Assembly (NCBI RefSeq): GCF_051710625.1
Contig: NZ_JBPESN010000031.1
Coordinates: forward strand, 1 to 26,774
Reading direction: 5' to 3'
Length of the DNA stretch: 26,774 bases
DNA from: JBPESN01 sp051710625
GTDB taxonomy: Bacteria > Pseudomonadota > Gammaproteobacteria > Enterobacterales > Enterobacteriaceae
Positions 18,205 through 26,753 of this stretch are shown here, piece after piece (within the stretch, counting starts at the first letter, position 1; each line of letters opens with the position of its first letter). The notes under the pieces are model-generated. The model was not told the origin of the DNA and searched no databases. It saw only the letters and a program-made list of their open reading frames with translations. The position numbers were made by a program, and so were the translations under genes.

Positions 18205-19122
18205 GTGTCACAACTCATCGATGCGTTTGAGCGCAGGTTTTATTATCTGCGCTTGTCAGTGACGGACGTCTGTAATTTCCGCTGCACCTATTGCCTGCCC
18301 GACGGTTATAGTCCGCAGGGAACCCGCAATACCGGCTTTCTCTCCTTGGAGGAGATCCGTCGCGTCACCCGCGCCTTTGCCGAACTGGGGATCGAAAAGG
18401 TCCGCCTCACCGGCGGCGGAGCGTCGCTGCGCCGGGATTTCATCGATATCATTGCGGCAGTATGCGCCAATCCGGCTATCCGCACCGTCGCGGGCACCAC
18501 CAACGGATATCGTTTGGCGCGTGATGTCGCGGCCTGGTGCGACGCCGGGCTAACGGCGCTGAACGTCAGCGTCGATAGCCTGGACGCCCGCCAATTTCAG
18601 GCCATTACCGGCCAGGATAAATTCCATCAGGTGATGGCCGGCATGGCCGCCGCCTTCGAGGCCGGTTTTGACAAGGTGAAAGCGAATACCGTTTTGCTGC
18701 GCGACGTGAACGACATTCATCTGGATACGTTCCTGGCGTGGATCAAACCCCGACCGCTGCAGCGGCGCTTTATCAAGCTGATGGAAACCGGCGACAGCAG
18801 CGCGCTGTTTCGTGAGCGTCACGTTTCCAACGAGCTTATCCGCCAACGGCTGGAACGAAGGGGCTGGCAATGCCAGCCGCGCGGACGCACAGATGGCCCG
18901 GCCCTGGTGTTTCGCCACGAAGATTATCAAGGTGAAATCGGCCTTATCATGCCTTACGCCAAAGACTTCTGCGCCAGCTGTAATCGCCTGCGCGTATCGT
19001 CGCTGGGCAAGCTGCACCTGTGCCTGTTTGGCGACGGCGGTATTCCGCTGCGCGATCTTCTTGAGAGCGACGCCACGCTTGAGGCGCTAAAAACCCGTAT
19101 CGCGGGCGGATTTGCAGCATAA
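18205..19122 (+). CDS. moaA: GTP 3',8-cyclase MoaA, truncated and probably inactive
   Basis: MoaA is a radical SAM enzyme with two 4Fe-4S clusters that starts molybdopterin synthesis from GTP. The GTG start at 18205 (MSQLIDAFERRFYYLRLS) follows AAGG. The N-terminal CNFRCTYC and C-terminal FCASCNRLRVSSLGKLHLC cluster ligands are intact. However, the conserved GGEP SAM-binding motif reads GGGA (RLTGGGASLRRDF), and E. coli FIELMETG has become FIKLMETG. The frame ends after 305 residues, where E. coli has 329. The missing tail (QHKKQTHFLHQGNTGIT..) can be read in another frame to 19193, interrupted by a second one-base indel before YIGG, so the C-terminal double glycine needed for activity is lost. 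Probably a pseudogene that still looks like a gene by length. Confidence 0.85.
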   Translation: MSQLIDAFERRFYYLRLSVTDVCNFRCTYCLPDGYSPQGTRNTGFLSLEEIRRVTRAFAELGIEKVRLTGGGASLRRDFIDIIAAVCANPAIRTVAGTTNGYRLARDVAAWCDAGLTALNVSVDSLDARQFQAITGQDKFHQVMAGMAAAFEAGFDKVKANTVLLRDVNDIHLDTFLAWIKPRPLQRRFIKLMETGDSSALFRERHVSNELIRQRLERRGWQCQPRGRTDGPALVFRHEDYQGEIGLIMPYAKDFCASCNRLRVSSLGKLHLCLFGDGGIPLRDLLESDATLEALKTRIAGGFAA

Positions 19123-19212
19123 AAAACAGACCCATTTTTTGCATCAGGGCAATACCGGCATTACCCGCAACCTGTCTTAATATCGGCGGCTAGGTCTGCC
19201 CGGGGAAAACGT

Positions 19213-19689
19213 ATGTTGCAACTAACCCATATTACTGAGCGCGGCGAGGCGCATATGGTGGATGTTTCCGCCGAAGCCGACACGGGACGCGAAGCGCGCG
19301 CCAGCGCCTATGTTACTATGGCCCCCGCCACGCTGGCGATGATCCTCGACGGCCAACATCATGAAGGCGATGTGTTCGCCACCGCCCGCATCGCCGGTAT
19401 TCAGGCGGCAAAGCGCACCTGGGAATTGATTCCTTTGTGCCATCCGCTGTTCCTCAGCAATGTAGAGGTGCAACTGATGGCTGAAACTGAACAGCACCGA
19501 GTGCGGATTGACGCTATCTGTCGCCTGACCGGTAAAACGGGCGTAGAGATGGAGGCGCTGACCGCGGCCTCGGTGGCCGCCCTGACAATTTACGATATGT
19601 GCAAGGTGCTGCAGAAGGATATGGTTATCGGCCCGGTGCGCCTGCTGGCGAAAAGCGGCGGCAAATCCGGCGATTTCACGGGGGGATGA
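19213..19689 (+). CDS. moaC: Cyclic pyranopterin monophosphate synthase MoaC
   Basis: MoaC converts the MoaA product 3',8-cyclo-GTP to cyclic pyranopterin monophosphate. It has 158 residues, against 161 in E. coli, and starts MLQLTHITERGEAHMVDVS. The conserved blocks DVFATARIAGIQAAKRTW, LIPLCHPL (with the active-site histidine), CRLTGKTGVEMEALTAASVA and TIYDMCKVLQKDM (catalytic Asp and Lys) are all present. No lesion was found. It follows moaA directly: moaB, which lies between them in E. coli, is missing. It is followed after three bases by moaD. Alone it has no substrate if MoaA is inactive, so its open frame may just reflect short time since inactivation. Confidence 0.95.
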   Translation: MLQLTHITERGEAHMVDVSAEADTGREARASAYVTMAPATLAMILDGQHHEGDVFATARIAGIQAAKRTWELIPLCHPLFLSNVEVQLMAETEQHRVRIDAICRLTGKTGVEMEALTAASVAALTIYDMCKVLQKDMVIGPVRLLAKSGGKSGDFTGG

Positions 19690-19692
19690 GGC

Positions 19693-19911
19693 GTGATTAC
19701 GGTGCTGTTTTTTGCCCAGGTTCGCGAGCTGACCGGAGTTGACGTTTATCGGTCGATGCGGGGTTCACGTCGATGGAAGCCCTGCGCCAGGCGCTGGCGC
19801 TGGAGCCGGGCAAATTGCTGGCTGGCGGTCAATCAATCGCTGGTGACGACGGCTCATCCGCTGGCCGCCGGCGATGAAATGGCGTTCTTCCCGCCGGTCA
19901 CGGGGGGCTGA
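19693..19911 (+). pseudogene. moaD: Molybdopterin synthase small subunit MoaD with a frame-scrambled centre
   Basis: MoaD is the ubiquitin-like sulfur carrier of molybdopterin synthase. The GTG start at 19693 gives MITVLFFAQVRELTGVDV, and the end (LAVNQSLVTTAHPLAAGDEM, then AFFPPVTGG) has the essential C-terminal GG, both in the same frame. Between about residues 18 and 43 the translation (YRSMRGSRRWKPCARR..) is not MoaD-like. In another frame the same bases give VDAGFTSMEALRQALALEPGKLL, which is. Thus one indel near 19750 and a second near 19823 cancel out, and about nine residues of the E. coli protein (81 residues) are also absent here (72). The frame is open but the core is scrambled, so the fold is very unlikely to form. 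Confidence 0.85.
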
Positions 19912-20405
19912 ATGGAGGCAACCCTGATTGAGGTCGGCGAGGGCGATTTCGACGTAGCGGCACTGTATGCCTGGCTGTACGCCAGCGATAACGATGGTGC
20001 GGTAGTCACCTTTAGCGGAAAAGTGCGCAACCATAATCTGGGCGCCGAGGTCAGTACGCTGACGCTGGAATATTATCCGGGCATGACCGAAAAAGCGTTG
20101 GCGGACATCGCGCGGCGCAGGCGCGCGAGCGCTGACCGCTGACCCGAATCGCCTTGCTGCATCGCGTCGGCGAACTCGGCGCCGGCAAGCGAATTGTTTT
20201 CGTTGGCGTCAGCGCCGCTCAGCGCGCCGCGGCGTTAAACGCCGCCGAATATATGATGGATATCCTCAAAACCCGGGCGCCGTTCTGGAAACGGGAGTCT
20301 ACGCCTGCGGGCAGCCGCTGGTTGGATGCGCGCGAGAGCGACCAGCGGGCGGCCGAACGCTGGCAAGACAGTTCCCCTACCGGCGAGACAGACGGCGCCG
20401 GTTGA
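19912..20405 (+). pseudogene. moaE: Molybdopterin synthase catalytic subunit MoaE, frameshifted
   Basis: MoaE transfers sulfur from MoaD to the pterin. The ATG at 19912 immediately follows the moaD stop. The frame gives SDNDGAVVTFSGKVRNHNLG and EYYPGMTEKALADIA, then shifts near 20115 and ends at 20142. In the correct frame QARER is followed by TGA where E. coli has the tryptophan of RWPLGR, then PLTRIALLHRVGELGAGKRI, VFVGVSAAQRAAAL and LKTRAPFWKRE with the catalytic lysines, ending at 20405. Both a frameshift and a nonsense mutation are present, and about 164 residues would result if repaired (150 in E. coli). Confidence 0.92.
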
Positions 20406-20676
20406 GCCGCCGCCCGGCCCGGCGTCGCGATAACAGAAAAGCCATTGCCGGGGCGGTTTTCATACTTCAGGCCGCGCTATGTGCAAAGGAAAATCGTTTG
20501 CTGACCGTGCCGTCAAGCGAGGAGGGCAGCGTTGGCCTGCCGTGCTGTTATGCGGGGGGCATTCTGCGCCGGGCGCGCTTTTATGATATGCTTGGCTGAG
20601 GTGGGTCGTGCGCGCGGCCTGGGTTGTCTCGCCCGCGTGCGGCTTATATTATTTTGCTCACTCAAAGGTGATAATC

Positions 20677-21387
20677 ATGGATCGCTTTCCCCGCTCCCAG
20701 GGTTCCATCGTAGAACGCGCCAACAGCGCGGTGCAGCCGTTTATGGCGCAGGTCTACGGTTGGATGACCTGCGGATTGCTGTTAACCGCCTTCGTGGCCT
20801 GGTACGCCGCCCGCACGCCGGCGCTGCTGCAGTTTATTTTCTCAAGTCAATTAACCTTTTTTGGTTTGATTATCGCCCAATTGGCGCTGGTGTTCGTCAT
20901 TTCGGGCATGGTCAATCGCCTTAGCGGTGCGGTGGCGACGTCGCTTTTCATGTTTTATTCGGCGTTAACCGGGCTGACGCTTGCGAGCATTTTCATCGTC
21001 TATACCGCCTCCTCCATCGCCAGTACCTTTGTTGTGTCCGCCGGTATGTTCGGTGCTATGACGCTGTACGGCTATACCACCAAGCGGGATTTGAGCAGTT
21101 TCGGTAACCTGCTGTTTATGGCGCTCATTGGTATTGTGTTGGCATCGCTGGCGAATATCTGGCTGAAAAGCAGCGCGCTGATGTGGGCGGTGACCTATAT
21201 CGGCGTAGTGGTGTTCGTCGGACTGACCGCTTATGACACCCAGAAACTGAAGAATATGGGTGCTCAGCTGTCGTTGGACAACAAGGATCAGTTCCGTAAA
21301 TACTCCATCGTCGGTGCGTTGAGCCTGTATTTAGACTTTATCAATCTGTTCTTGATGTTGCTGCGTATTTTCGGCAATCGACGTTAA
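20677..21387 (+). CDS. ybhL: BAX inhibitor-1 family inner-membrane protein YbhL
   Basis: The protein is a seven-helix membrane protein of the BI-1/YccA (TMBIM) family; members are linked to calcium flux or membrane protein quality control, but the YbhL role is not established. The start at 20677 (MDRFPRSQGSIVERANSAVQ) follows AAGGTG at seven bases; upstream codons in frame lack homology. It has 236 residues, against 234 in E. coli. Hydrophobic segments cover nearly the whole length, e.g. LTFFGLIIAQLALVFVISGM and LFMALIGIVLASLANIWL. The conserved GYTTKRDLSSFGN loop and the C-terminal YDTQKLKNMG and YLDFINLFLMLLRIFGNRR are intact. No lesion was found. Confidence 0.94.
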   Translation: MDRFPRSQGSIVERANSAVQPFMAQVYGWMTCGLLLTAFVAWYAARTPALLQFIFSSQLTFFGLIIAQLALVFVISGMVNRLSGAVATSLFMFYSALTGLTLASIFIVYTASSIASTFVVSAGMFGAMTLYGYTTKRDLSSFGNLLFMALIGIVLASLANIWLKSSALMWAVTYIGVVVFVGLTAYDTQKLKNMGAQLSLDNKDQFRKYSIVGALSLYLDFINLFLMLLRIFGNRR

Positions 21388-21405
21388 GCCTGAGCCGAGA
21401 ATACG

Positions 21406-22415
21406 ATGAGCGATCTTGCCCGACGGTTGGCCGGCGTCCCCCGGCTGGATATTATCGGCCCGCCGACGCCGCTCGAGCATCTCCCACGGCTGTCGGACTT
21501 TCTGGCGCGGGATATCTTTATCAAGCGCGCCGCGATTTAACCACTCTGGGCCTGAACGGTAACAAGTTGCGCAAGCTGGAGTTCTTGGCCGCTGACGCGC
21601 TGCGCCAGGGTGCCGACACGTTGCTGACCGCCGGTGCTACCCAGTCGAACCACGTGCGGCAAACGGCGGCGCTGGCGGCCAAATTGGGGCTGCATTGCGT
21701 CACGCTGTTGGAAAAGCCGACCGACACACCCGCCGGTAACTACCTAATCAACGGCAAGCGTCTGTTGCTCGATTTGTTTCAGTGCGAGGTCATCGCGTGC
21801 GAGGCCTTGACTCAGCATGACCAACAGCTGGCCGATGCGGCGCTGCGTCTGGAAGCACAGGGCCTTTCGGCCCTATGTCATACCGGTGGGGGGATCCAAC
21901 GCCCTGGGCTCGCTGGATTACGTCGGTTGCGCGCTGGCTGGAGATAGCCCATCAGCAGTGTCAAGGTATGATTCAGCCGGGCGCGAGTAGTGGTGCCATC
22001 GGGCAGCGGCGGCATGCACGCGGACCTGGCGGTCGGGCTGGCCGCCGTGCTGCCGGAAACGGTGCTCATCGGCGTTACCGTTTCGCGTCGCTCGGATCAG
22101 CAGCGGCCTCTTATCATGAGGCTGGCGGCGCAAGTGAGTGAACAGTTGTCGCTCGCCGCGCCGGCCGTGGAGATAACCCTATGAGACAAGTATTTTTCCC
22201 CCGGTTATGGCCAGCCCAATGACGAGGGCCGCGAGGCAATTGCGCTATTAGCGCGTCTGGAGAGCATTGTGCTGGATCCGGTTTATACCGGTAAAACCAT
22301 GGCAGAGCTGATTGATGGCCTTGAACGTGACCGTTTTCCTGACGGGCCACTGGTGTTCGTGCATGCCGGCGGCGCGCCGGTGCTGTTTGCTTATCATCAT
22401 CTGGAGACCCGATGA
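21406..22415 (+). pseudogene. dcyD: D-cysteine desulfhydrase, frameshifted
   Basis: DcyD is a PLP enzyme that degrades D-cysteine to pyruvate, ammonia and sulfide. The start ATG at 21406 gives MSDLARRLAGVPRLDIIGPP and RDIFIKR, then a frameshift near 21530. The main piece (from LNGNKLRKLEFLAADALRQG with the PLP lysine, through QSNHVRQTAALAAKLGLHCV) breaks again near 21865 and 21940. Later fragments (VVVPSGSGGMHADLAVGL, LIGVTVSRRS) run to 22184, and the last one (ALLARLESIVLDPVYTGKT, then VFVHAGGAPVLFAYHHLETR) ends at 22415. The stop overlaps the tcyN start as ATGA, so the operon layout remains. In E. coli dcyD lies in the tcyJ-dcyD-tcyLN cluster, far from ybhL. Confidence 0.92.
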
Positions 22416-23023
22416 GCGCTATTGAAGTTAAAGGGCTGATTAAAACATTCAACGACCATGGGGTGCTCAAGGGTATCGATCTCGCGCTCAATCCCGGCGA
22501 GGTGCTGGCGATAGTTGGACCGAGTGGGTAGTCCGGCAAAACCACGTTGTTGCGCAGTATCAACTTGCTGGAGACGCCGGATGACGGCAGTATTCAGGTG
22601 GGGGATATTACCACCTGACGCCAGCAGCGCCCGCTTAGCGGTCAGAAAGCGCAAATCCGCGCCCTTCGCCAGCAGGTCGGGTTCGTGTTTCAGAATTTTA
22701 ACCTGTTTCCCCACCGCTTGGTGCTCGACAATATCATCGAGAGGCCGCTGGTGGTGAAGAAGGAGCGGCGCGAGGAAGTGGTGGCGCGCGCGGGAACTGC
22801 TGGCCAAGGTCGGCCTGAGCGGCAAAGAGGACGCCTTTCCCCCCAAGCGGCTGTCCGGCGGTCAGCAGCAGAGGGTGGCTATCGCGCGCGCGCGATGCGT
22901 CCGGCGGTCATTTTGTTCGATGAACCGACGGCCACGCTTGATCCTAAACTGGTGGGCGAGGTGTTCGCGCACCCGACCCACGAGCGCACCCGGCGCTTTC
23001 TCAACAAATTTCTCAGCGCCTGA
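22412..23023 (+). pseudogene. tcyN: L-cystine ABC transporter ATPase TcyN, with stops and a deletion
   Basis: TcyN (YecC) powers the TcyJLN L-cystine importer. The ATG at 22412 gives MSAIEVKGLIKTFNDHGVLK. The Walker A reads GPSG-stop-SGKTT: a TAG at 22529-22531 is inserted in frame inside the P-loop. A TGA at 22616-22618 follows GDITT. Then VGFVFQNFNLFPHRLVLDN is normal, a frameshift occurs near 22790, and KRLSGGQQQRVAIARA (signature) lies in another frame. ILFDEPTATLDPKLVGEVFA returns, but about 48 residues with the H-loop are deleted before RTRRFLNKFLSA. The membrane subunit tcyL, between dcyD and tcyN in E. coli, is missing. Confidence 0.92.
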
Positions 23024-23239
23024 GGGCGCAACCCTGTTCCGCCGCGCTTGTCCGCGGTGGGGGCGGGAAGGATTTAGTTATTTACCGGATACTCGTGCCC
23101 AACGACCGGATATTTTGCTACAATCCCGTCATTGGTGTTTTGTCCGTTCACCATGGTAAGGCTTTGCCTCCCATCTGATTATCCCCCTGAGCGTGGTTTC
23201 GGCCGGCGTCGTCGGGGCGGATCTGGAGTTTTTCAGTCT

Positions 23240-24658
23240 ATGTCATTTGATTCACTTAAGCTGAGTGCCGAGATTTTGCGCGCATTAACGGAAAAGGGCT
23301 ATCTCGAACCGACGCCGGTTCAGCAGCAAGCCATCCCTTATGTCTTACAAAGCCGCGATATTATGGCCAGCGCCCAGACCGGCACCGGCAAAACCGCCGC
23401 TTTCACCCTGCCCATTCTGCAATTGCTCGACCAGCGCCCGGCGCCGGCCGGTAAACAGCGTCGGCCCGTCCGGGCGCTTATCTTGACGCCGACCCGTGAA
23501 CTGGCGGCGCAGATTGGCGAAAATATCACTGAATACAGCGCCCATCTCGGTCTGCGTTCGCTGGTCGTGTTTGGCGGCGTTAGCATCAACCCGCAGATGA
23601 TGAAACTGCGCGGCGGGGTCGAGGTGCTGGTGGCGACCCCCGGCCGTTTGCTGGATTTGGCGCAGCAGCGCGCGGTCGATCTGTCGCAGGTGGAGATCCT
23701 GGTGCTAGATGAAGCCGATCGCATGCTGGATATGGGCTTCATTCACGATATCCGCCGGGTGATGAAACTGTTGCCGACAAAACGTCAGAGCCTGATGTTT
23801 TCCGCGACCTTCTCTGATGAGATTAAAACGCTGGCCAACAGCCTGCTCGATAATCCGGCGTCGGTGGAAGTCGCGCGGCGCAATACCGCGTCCGAGCAAA
23901 TCACCCAGTTCGTGTATATGGTCGATAAGAAGCGTAAGCGCGAGCTGCTTTCCGATATGATTGGCCGCAACAACTGGCAGCAGGTGCTGGTGTTTACCCG
24001 CACCAAACACGGCGCCAACCATCTGGCGCAGCAGCTAAATAAGGACGGCATTACCGCCGCCGCGATCCACGGCAATAAGAGCCAGGGCGCGCGTACCCGG
24101 GCGCTGGCGGATTTCAAGCAGGGCAGCATCCGTGTGCTGGTGGGCACCGATATCGCCGCCCGCGGTCTGGATATCGACTTGCTGCCGCATGTGGTGAACT
24201 ATGAACTGCCTCAGGTGGCGGAAGATTATGTGCATCGCATTGGCCGTACCGGCCGCGCGTCGGCTACCGGTGAAGCGCTGTCGCTGGTATGCGTCGATGA
24301 GCTGGGCCTGCTGCGCGATATTGAGCGTTTGCTGAAAAACCCCATCCCTCGCATCGCGTTACCGGGCTATGATCCGGATCCCAGCATCAAAGCGGAGCCT
24401 ATCCAGCAGGGACGCGGCAGTTGGGGCGGCGGACGCGGCGCGCCTGCCGGTGATGCCGCGCGCGATAGCCGTTCAGGCTCGCGCTGCGATGGCGCACAAT
24501 CCCGCCGTAGCGCGTCTGGTCATAGCGCTGCCCGTAGCGGGAATGCTGCCGGTCAGGGTGGCGCCCGCAGCGGCGGCGCTGCCGGCAATGGCGGTGCCCG
24601 TAGCGGGCGTGGCGGCAACTATGCCGGTAACGGCGGTAGCCGCAGTGGCAATCGCTAA
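23240..24658 (+). CDS. rhlE: ATP-dependent DEAD-box RNA helicase RhlE
   Basis: RhlE unwinds RNA duplexes and takes part in ribosome maturation and RNA decay. The start at 23240 (MSFDSLKLSAEILRALTEKG) is chosen by similarity; the frame is open 36 codons further upstream without homology. It has 472 residues, against 454 in E. coli. The Q motif (PTPVQQQAIP), AQTGTGKT (motif I), PTRELA, TPGRLLD, DEADRM (motif II, DEAD), SATF (motif III), GTDIAARGLDI and HRIGRTGRA (motif VI) are all present. The C-terminal 70 or so residues are a low-complexity Gly/Ala/Ser/Arg tail with repeats such as GGARSG, typical in nature but different in sequence from E. coli. No lesion was found. Confidence 0.96.
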   Translation: MSFDSLKLSAEILRALTEKGYLEPTPVQQQAIPYVLQSRDIMASAQTGTGKTAAFTLPILQLLDQRPAPAGKQRRPVRALILTPTRELAAQIGENITEYSAHLGLRSLVVFGGVSINPQMMKLRGGVEVLVATPGRLLDLAQQRAVDLSQVEILVLDEADRMLDMGFIHDIRRVMKLLPTKRQSLMFSATFSDEIKTLANSLLDNPASVEVARRNTASEQITQFVYMVDKKRKRELLSDMIGRNNWQQVLVFTRTKHGANHLAQQLNKDGITAAAIHGNKSQGARTRALADFKQGSIRVLVGTDIAARGLDIDLLPHVVNYELPQVAEDYVHRIGRTGRASATGEALSLVCVDELGLLRDIERLLKNPIPRIALPGYDPDPSIKAEPIQQGRGSWGGGRGAPAGDAARDSRSGSRCDGAQSRRSASGHSAARSGNAAGQGGARSGGAAGNGGARSGRGGNYAGNGGSRSGNR

Positions 24659-24888
24659 CCCCGATTATCTGATGCGGCGGGCGTCGGAACAATTTCTGAC
24701 GCCGGCAATGCGACGTTGGTTTGCCTGTCGACATCCGGCGCATGACGGACCGGGAATGCCTCTTTCGGCGCTTGATGCCGCAGGCGGCCGATCGCGGACG
24801 CCATGTCTTTGCTAGCACGCGCTTATGGGTTGCTTTTCCCGGCGGTTTTTCCCTACTAGTGCGCCACTGCTAGTGAACGGGTGGCGTT
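24659..24888. other. Intergenic region between rhlE and dusC, no gene seen
   Basis: About 230 bases. Open frames cross it on both strands but none gives a recognisable product, and no hairpin with a T run was found after rhlE. Confidence 0.4.
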
Positions 24889-25576
24889 ATGTGTGTCGTA
24901 TTGGCTCCGATGAAAGGCGTGCTTGACGCGCTGGTCCGCGAGCTGCTGTGCAAAATAAATGATTACGATCTGTGCATCACCGAATTTTTGCGGGTGGTGG
25001 ACGGTCTGCTGCCGGAAAAATCCTTCTACCGACTCTGCCCCGAACTGCGCCGGCACAGCCGAAATCCGGATGGCACGCCCGTGCGGGTGCAACTGCTGGG
25101 GCAAAATTTCCCCTGGCTGGCGGAGAATGCCTGGCGCGCGGCGGCGCTGGGATCCTGGGGGGTTGATCTTAACTGCGGTTGCCCGTCAAAAACCGTTAAC
25201 GACAGCGGTGGCGGCGCGCCGCTGTTGAAAGATCCGGAGCTGATTTATCAGGCCGCGAAAGCGATACGTGCGGTGGTGCCCGCCGACCTGCCCGTTTCGG
25301 TCAAGGTTCGCCTTGGCTGGGATTCTACCCACCGCAGCCTGGAAATTACCGATGCGGTGGAGCAGGCCGGCGTCAGTGAAATCGCGGTACACGGCCGCAC
25401 CAAAGAAGAGGGCTATCGGGCCGAATGTGTGGACTGGCCGGCCATTGCGGCGATCCGCCGGCGTTTACGCATTCCCGTCATTGCGAATGGTGAAGTCATG
25501 GACTGGCAAAGCGGCCAGGCGTGTCTGTACAGCTCCGGCTGTCAGGTGCTGATGATTGGGCGCGGCGCGCTCAGTG
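24889..25576 (+). pseudogene. dusC: tRNA-dihydrouridine synthase C, truncated by IS insertion
   Basis: DusC is a flavin enzyme that reduces uridine 16 in tRNA to dihydrouridine. The start at 24889 gives MCVVLAPMKGVLDALVREL. The FMN barrel is well preserved, with NDYDLCITEFLRVV, GVDLNCGCPSKTV (catalytic cysteine), VSVKVRLGWDS, VHGRTKEEGYRAE and VIANGE. It breaks off after MIGRGAL, where E. coli continues NIPNLSRVV. An IS911-like end begins at 25577, and the frame stops four bases inside it (25581). The C-terminal helical tRNA-binding domain, about 85-90 residues, is lost. The 3' remainder, if it survives, would lie beyond the right edge. Before this break no point lesion is seen, so the insertion probably inactivated an intact gene. 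Confidence 0.93.
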
Positions 25577-25584
25577 TGTAGTGG

Positions 25585-26453
25585 TCAACTAAAACTGGCC
25601 ATCGCGTTAGAGTTTTTCAGTATTTATTTTCTGATTCGTTTGGTGGCAACCTACCGTTATATTCATGCGGCCTGAGTACGCTGTAATATCACACGATATA
25701 GTCGGTAATTTCATGAGCTGCTTCGCTGAAGCTTATGTAGTCCGTTACCGGCATCCACTCGTTTTTTAGACTTCTGAAGAAGCGCTTCATCGGACTGTTA
25801 TCCCAACAGTTACCCCGCCGACTCGTGCTTTGTTTGATCCGGTAACGCCATAGCAACTGTCGGAACTGCCTGCTCGTATAATGGCTACCCTGATCGCTGT
25901 AGAACATCACTCCGCCTGGTTTACCACGCGTTTCCCATGCCATTTCCAGTGCTTTGATGGTCAGTCTGCTGTCCGGGGAGAACGACATAGGCCCAGCCCA
26001 CCGGTTTCCTCGCGAACAGATCAAGAACAACCGCAAGGTACGCCTAGCGTTTCCCGGTCCAGATATACGTCACATCGCCGCGCCATACTTGGTTTGGCTC
26101 CGTTACAGCGAACTGGCGCTCAAGATAATTCGGGATCGCAACATGCTCCTGACCGCCACGCTTATACCTATGCGTCGGCTGCTGACAACTGACTAGCCCC
26201 AGCTCTTTCATGAGTCTGCCTGCGAGCCAGCGCCCCATCCGGAAGCCTCTCTGGGTTGCCATGGTGGCGATACTTCTCGCGCCAGCTGCACCATGGCTGA
26301 TATTGTGCAGTTCATGAACCTGACTGCGCAATACTGTTCGCCTGCCGTCTGGCCTGTCAGGACGACTTTTCCAGTATTTGTAACTGCTGCGATGAACCCT
26401 GAACACGTGGCAGAGTGTGGCCACAGGATAACGCGCTCTGAGTTTCCCAATTA
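25585..26453 (-). pseudogene. IS911-like OrfB transposase, multiply inactivated
   Basis: The sequence is colinear with IS911 OrfB from LRARYPVATLCHVFRVHRSS through PNQVWRGDVTYIWTGKR. A TAG (26044-26046) then replaces the tryptophan of GKRWAYLAV, and a one-base insertion lies just before MSFSPDSR (about 25990). Further on, a TGA (25689-25691) replaces a glycine of DYIVGYY and a second TGA replaces the tryptophan of NRYW. The catalytic glutamate of SPMERFF in the left copy is lysine here (SPMKRFF). Five independent defects make it a dead transposase. Confidence 0.9.
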
Positions 26454-26753
26454 ACGAGAACTGTTCAGGGAGTCTGACATCAAGAGCGCTGTAGCCTTTT
26501 TAATATTTCACTTTCCATTTCAATGCGTTGTACCTTCTTCTTGAGCTCACGTATTTCGATTTGTTCCGGGGTTATAGGAGAGGCTTTTGGCGTTTTCCCC
26601 TGTCGCTTATCACGCAGTTGTTTTATCCATTTCGTCATCGTAGAAATGGCCGACGTCCATGGCTTTTGCTGCTGGCGCGGCGGTGTAATTTTGGTCGACA
26701 ACCAGTTGAGCGGATTCGCGTTTGAATTCAGGACTAAAATTTTTTCTTTTCAT
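26451..26753 (-). pseudogene. IS911-like OrfA (helix-turn-helix, leucine-zipper protein), frameshifted
   Basis: OrfA binds the IS ends and, by -1 ribosomal frameshifting, contributes the N-terminus of the OrfAB transposase. The start at 26753 gives MKRKNFSPEFKRESAQLVVD, then AMDVG. One extra C at about 26648-26651 shifts the frame there. The continuation (STMTKWIKQLRDKRQGKTPK, then ITPEQIEIRELKKKVQRIEM) is in another frame. At the A-rich slippage site before KATALLMSDSLNSSR one A is missing, so this frame ends early (26480) instead of at the normal stop (26451-26453). Both N-terminal and OrfAB products are lost. Confidence 0.88.

Noticed and set aside
24369..24815. 148-codon open frame rich in Ala, Val and Pro
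   Set aside because: It is an alternative frame of the repetitive rhlE tail; its apparent hydrophobicity comes from the GC-rich repeats.
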